Positions 6,419 to 7,303 of a DNA stretch of 7,303 nt are shown here, in pieces. The stretch spans positions 1 through 7,303 of the forward strand of contig WOUX01000044.1 of assembly GCA_009773075.1 (NCBI GenBank), in the 5' to 3' direction. The stretch's first letter is position 1. Every line of letters begins with the position of its first letter. The notes under the pieces were generated by a model. The model saw nothing but the letters and a program-made list of their open reading frames with translations, searched no databases and had not been told where the DNA came from. The translations under genes and the position numbers were made by a program. The stretch is from a bacterium (GTDB lineage: Bacteria > Desulfobacterota > UBA8473).

Positions 6419-7303
6419 ATGACTCAAGAAAAACACCCTGGGATTAACAAAAAGGTCGTTCTAATTGTCTGCCTGAGCGCTGCTATTTTTCTGACAGCGG
6501 GTGTCGCTTTGGGTCTCTGGTCTGGCAGGGAGATGAGAGAGATAGTGGGGAGACAGTTCAATGAAGAACAACTGGTTATTGCCCGTAATATCTCCAATCT
6601 GGTTGAAAGGGAAATGAACTTCCTTAGAAAAGAGCTTGTTCTCCTTGGTAAGGATATCTCTGATGGGCATCCAGCTCCTGATAGGCAGTATGAAACTATC
6701 CAGAAGAGCCTTTCCCGTGTTTTGGAGAGTGGTGTTTGGAGAATTGATGTTGTAGACCTGGGGAACAAAAAGACCCATATATATACGTCTCATAGACATT
6801 GGATGTCAGATCAGGCACCTGACCAGGGACTGCATAATGGACAGCACCCGAATGCAGGAAATAATAGAGGGGTCTGGGTTTCCCCTCCCCAGACAGAGCC
6901 TTCTGGAATAGATTTGCAATTGGGGACACCCCTGGCAGGCGCTTCTAAAAGACTGCTTATTTTTCATGTCAATGTCTCATGGTTACTAACCCCCTTTTTG
7001 AAAGATGTGCGCTCCGGAAAGACAGGATATGCCTGGATTATTGATAACAACGGTATTTTACTCTTTCATCCCGAGACAAAATTTGTCGGCAAGGATGCCT
7101 TCAAGGTTCGTAAAGAACGGGATGCAAGTATTTACTACGGAAAGATCAATTTTATTCAGAAAGAAAGGATGCTCAAAGGTCTGGAGGGCACAGGCTGGTA
7201 TGTTTCCGGTTGGCATCGGGGGATTACCGGAGAGATAAAGAAACTGATTGCTTACTCCCCCATAATTATTTCAGACAATCCGCCCCAGAAGTGGTCTGTA
7301 GCC
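6419..7303 (+). CDS. Partial membrane sensor with Cache-like domain, probable histidine kinase
   Basis: 295 residues are visible and the frame is open to the right edge, so the C-terminal output part is missing. Residues 1-11 are polar, 12-34 are a hydrophobic membrane helix (VVLIVCLSAAIFLTAGVALG), and 40-80 form a long amphipathic helix with charged heptad-like spacing, as at the start of extracytoplasmic sensor domains. Residues about 100-280 are Cache-like: SGKTGYAWIIDNNG at 199-212, LLFHPE at 214-219, FVGKDAF at 222-228, then EGTGWYVSGWH at 256-266 and LIAYSPI at 276-282. These are hallmarks of Cache/PAS-like small-molecule-sensing folds. A second membrane helix is expected soon after the edge (KWSVA is its usual lead-in), then probably HAMP/PAS and HisKA-HATPase domains, but these are not in the window; a methyl-accepting or diguanylate cyclase output cannot be excluded. 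A good ribosome binding site sits 6 nt upstream. Its nearest regulator partner is the lone receiver two genes upstream. Confidence 0.85.
   Translation, partial: MTQEKHPGINKKVVLIVCLSAAIFLTAGVALGLWSGREMREIVGRQFNEEQLVIARNISNLVEREMNFLRKELVLLGKDISDGHPAPDRQYETIQKSLSRVLESGVWRIDVVDLGNKKTHIYTSHRHWMSDQAPDQGLHNGQHPNAGNNRGVWVSPPQTEPSGIDLQLGTPLAGASKRLLIFHVNVSWLLTPFLKDVRSGKTGYAWIIDNNGILLFHPETKFVGKDAFKVRKERDASIYYGKINFIQKERMLKGLEGTGWYVSGWHRGITGEIKKLIAYSPIIISDNPPQKWSVA

Noticed and set aside
6424..6799. Two overlapping minus-strand open frames of 112-114 codons
   Set aside because: They are antisense to the sensor gene, whose plus-strand frame has a ribosome binding site, a membrane helix and Cache-like motifs.

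Overview
The window reads as one co-directional gene cluster on the plus strand, cut at both ends. Base composition is fairly even, and the Shine-Dalgarno-like sites are modest (GAGGTG, AGGGG). The gene content, with Cache-type sensor, lone receiver and PEP-synthase-like proteins with an unusual C-terminus, fits a Desulfobacterota (deltaproteobacterial) type organism. That assignment is inferred from gene style, not from a marker gene.

Layout from left to right: (1) 1-600, the 3' part of an unrecognised protein with a C-terminal membrane segment. (2) 601-728, a spacer almost filled by an imperfect inverted repeat, followed by the ribosome binding site of the next gene. (3) 729-3377, an 882-residue PEP-synthase/pyruvate-phosphate-dikinase-like protein. 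(4) 3413-3808, a single-domain CheY-like response regulator. (5) 3762-6395, a second full-length PEP-synthase-like protein, paralogous to the first. Its reading frame overlaps the regulator, and a perfect 26-bp palindrome lies across the junction. (6) 6419-7303, the 5' part of a membrane sensor with an extracytoplasmic Cache-like domain, probably a histidine kinase, running off the right edge.

The two large proteins are the core of the window. Each has an N-terminal helical region of about 130 residues, an apparently intact ATP-grasp nucleotide-binding domain, a swivelling phosphohistidine domain with its histidine in an AGH context, and a C-terminal region of about 280 residues. That C-terminal region does not look like the PEP/pyruvate-binding TIM barrel of true PEP synthase or PPDK, but it is shared by both paralogues. 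They are therefore probably not ordinary gluconeogenic PEP synthases. The simplest reading is ATP-dependent histidine phosphorylation with transfer to an acceptor that cannot be named from sequence. The receiver between them and the sensor after them suggest a signalling module in which a periplasmic cue and a two-component relay are tied to this phosphotransfer chemistry. That link is inferred from gene order only.

The spaces between genes carry several small repeats: the 601-705 inverted repeat, period-8 repeats at the end of the first dikinase-like gene, the 3794-3819 palindrome, and a repeat-like leader before the sensor. Two of them appear to have shaped the ends of coding regions. No convincing promoter or terminator is visible, which is consistent with read-through transcription across the cluster.
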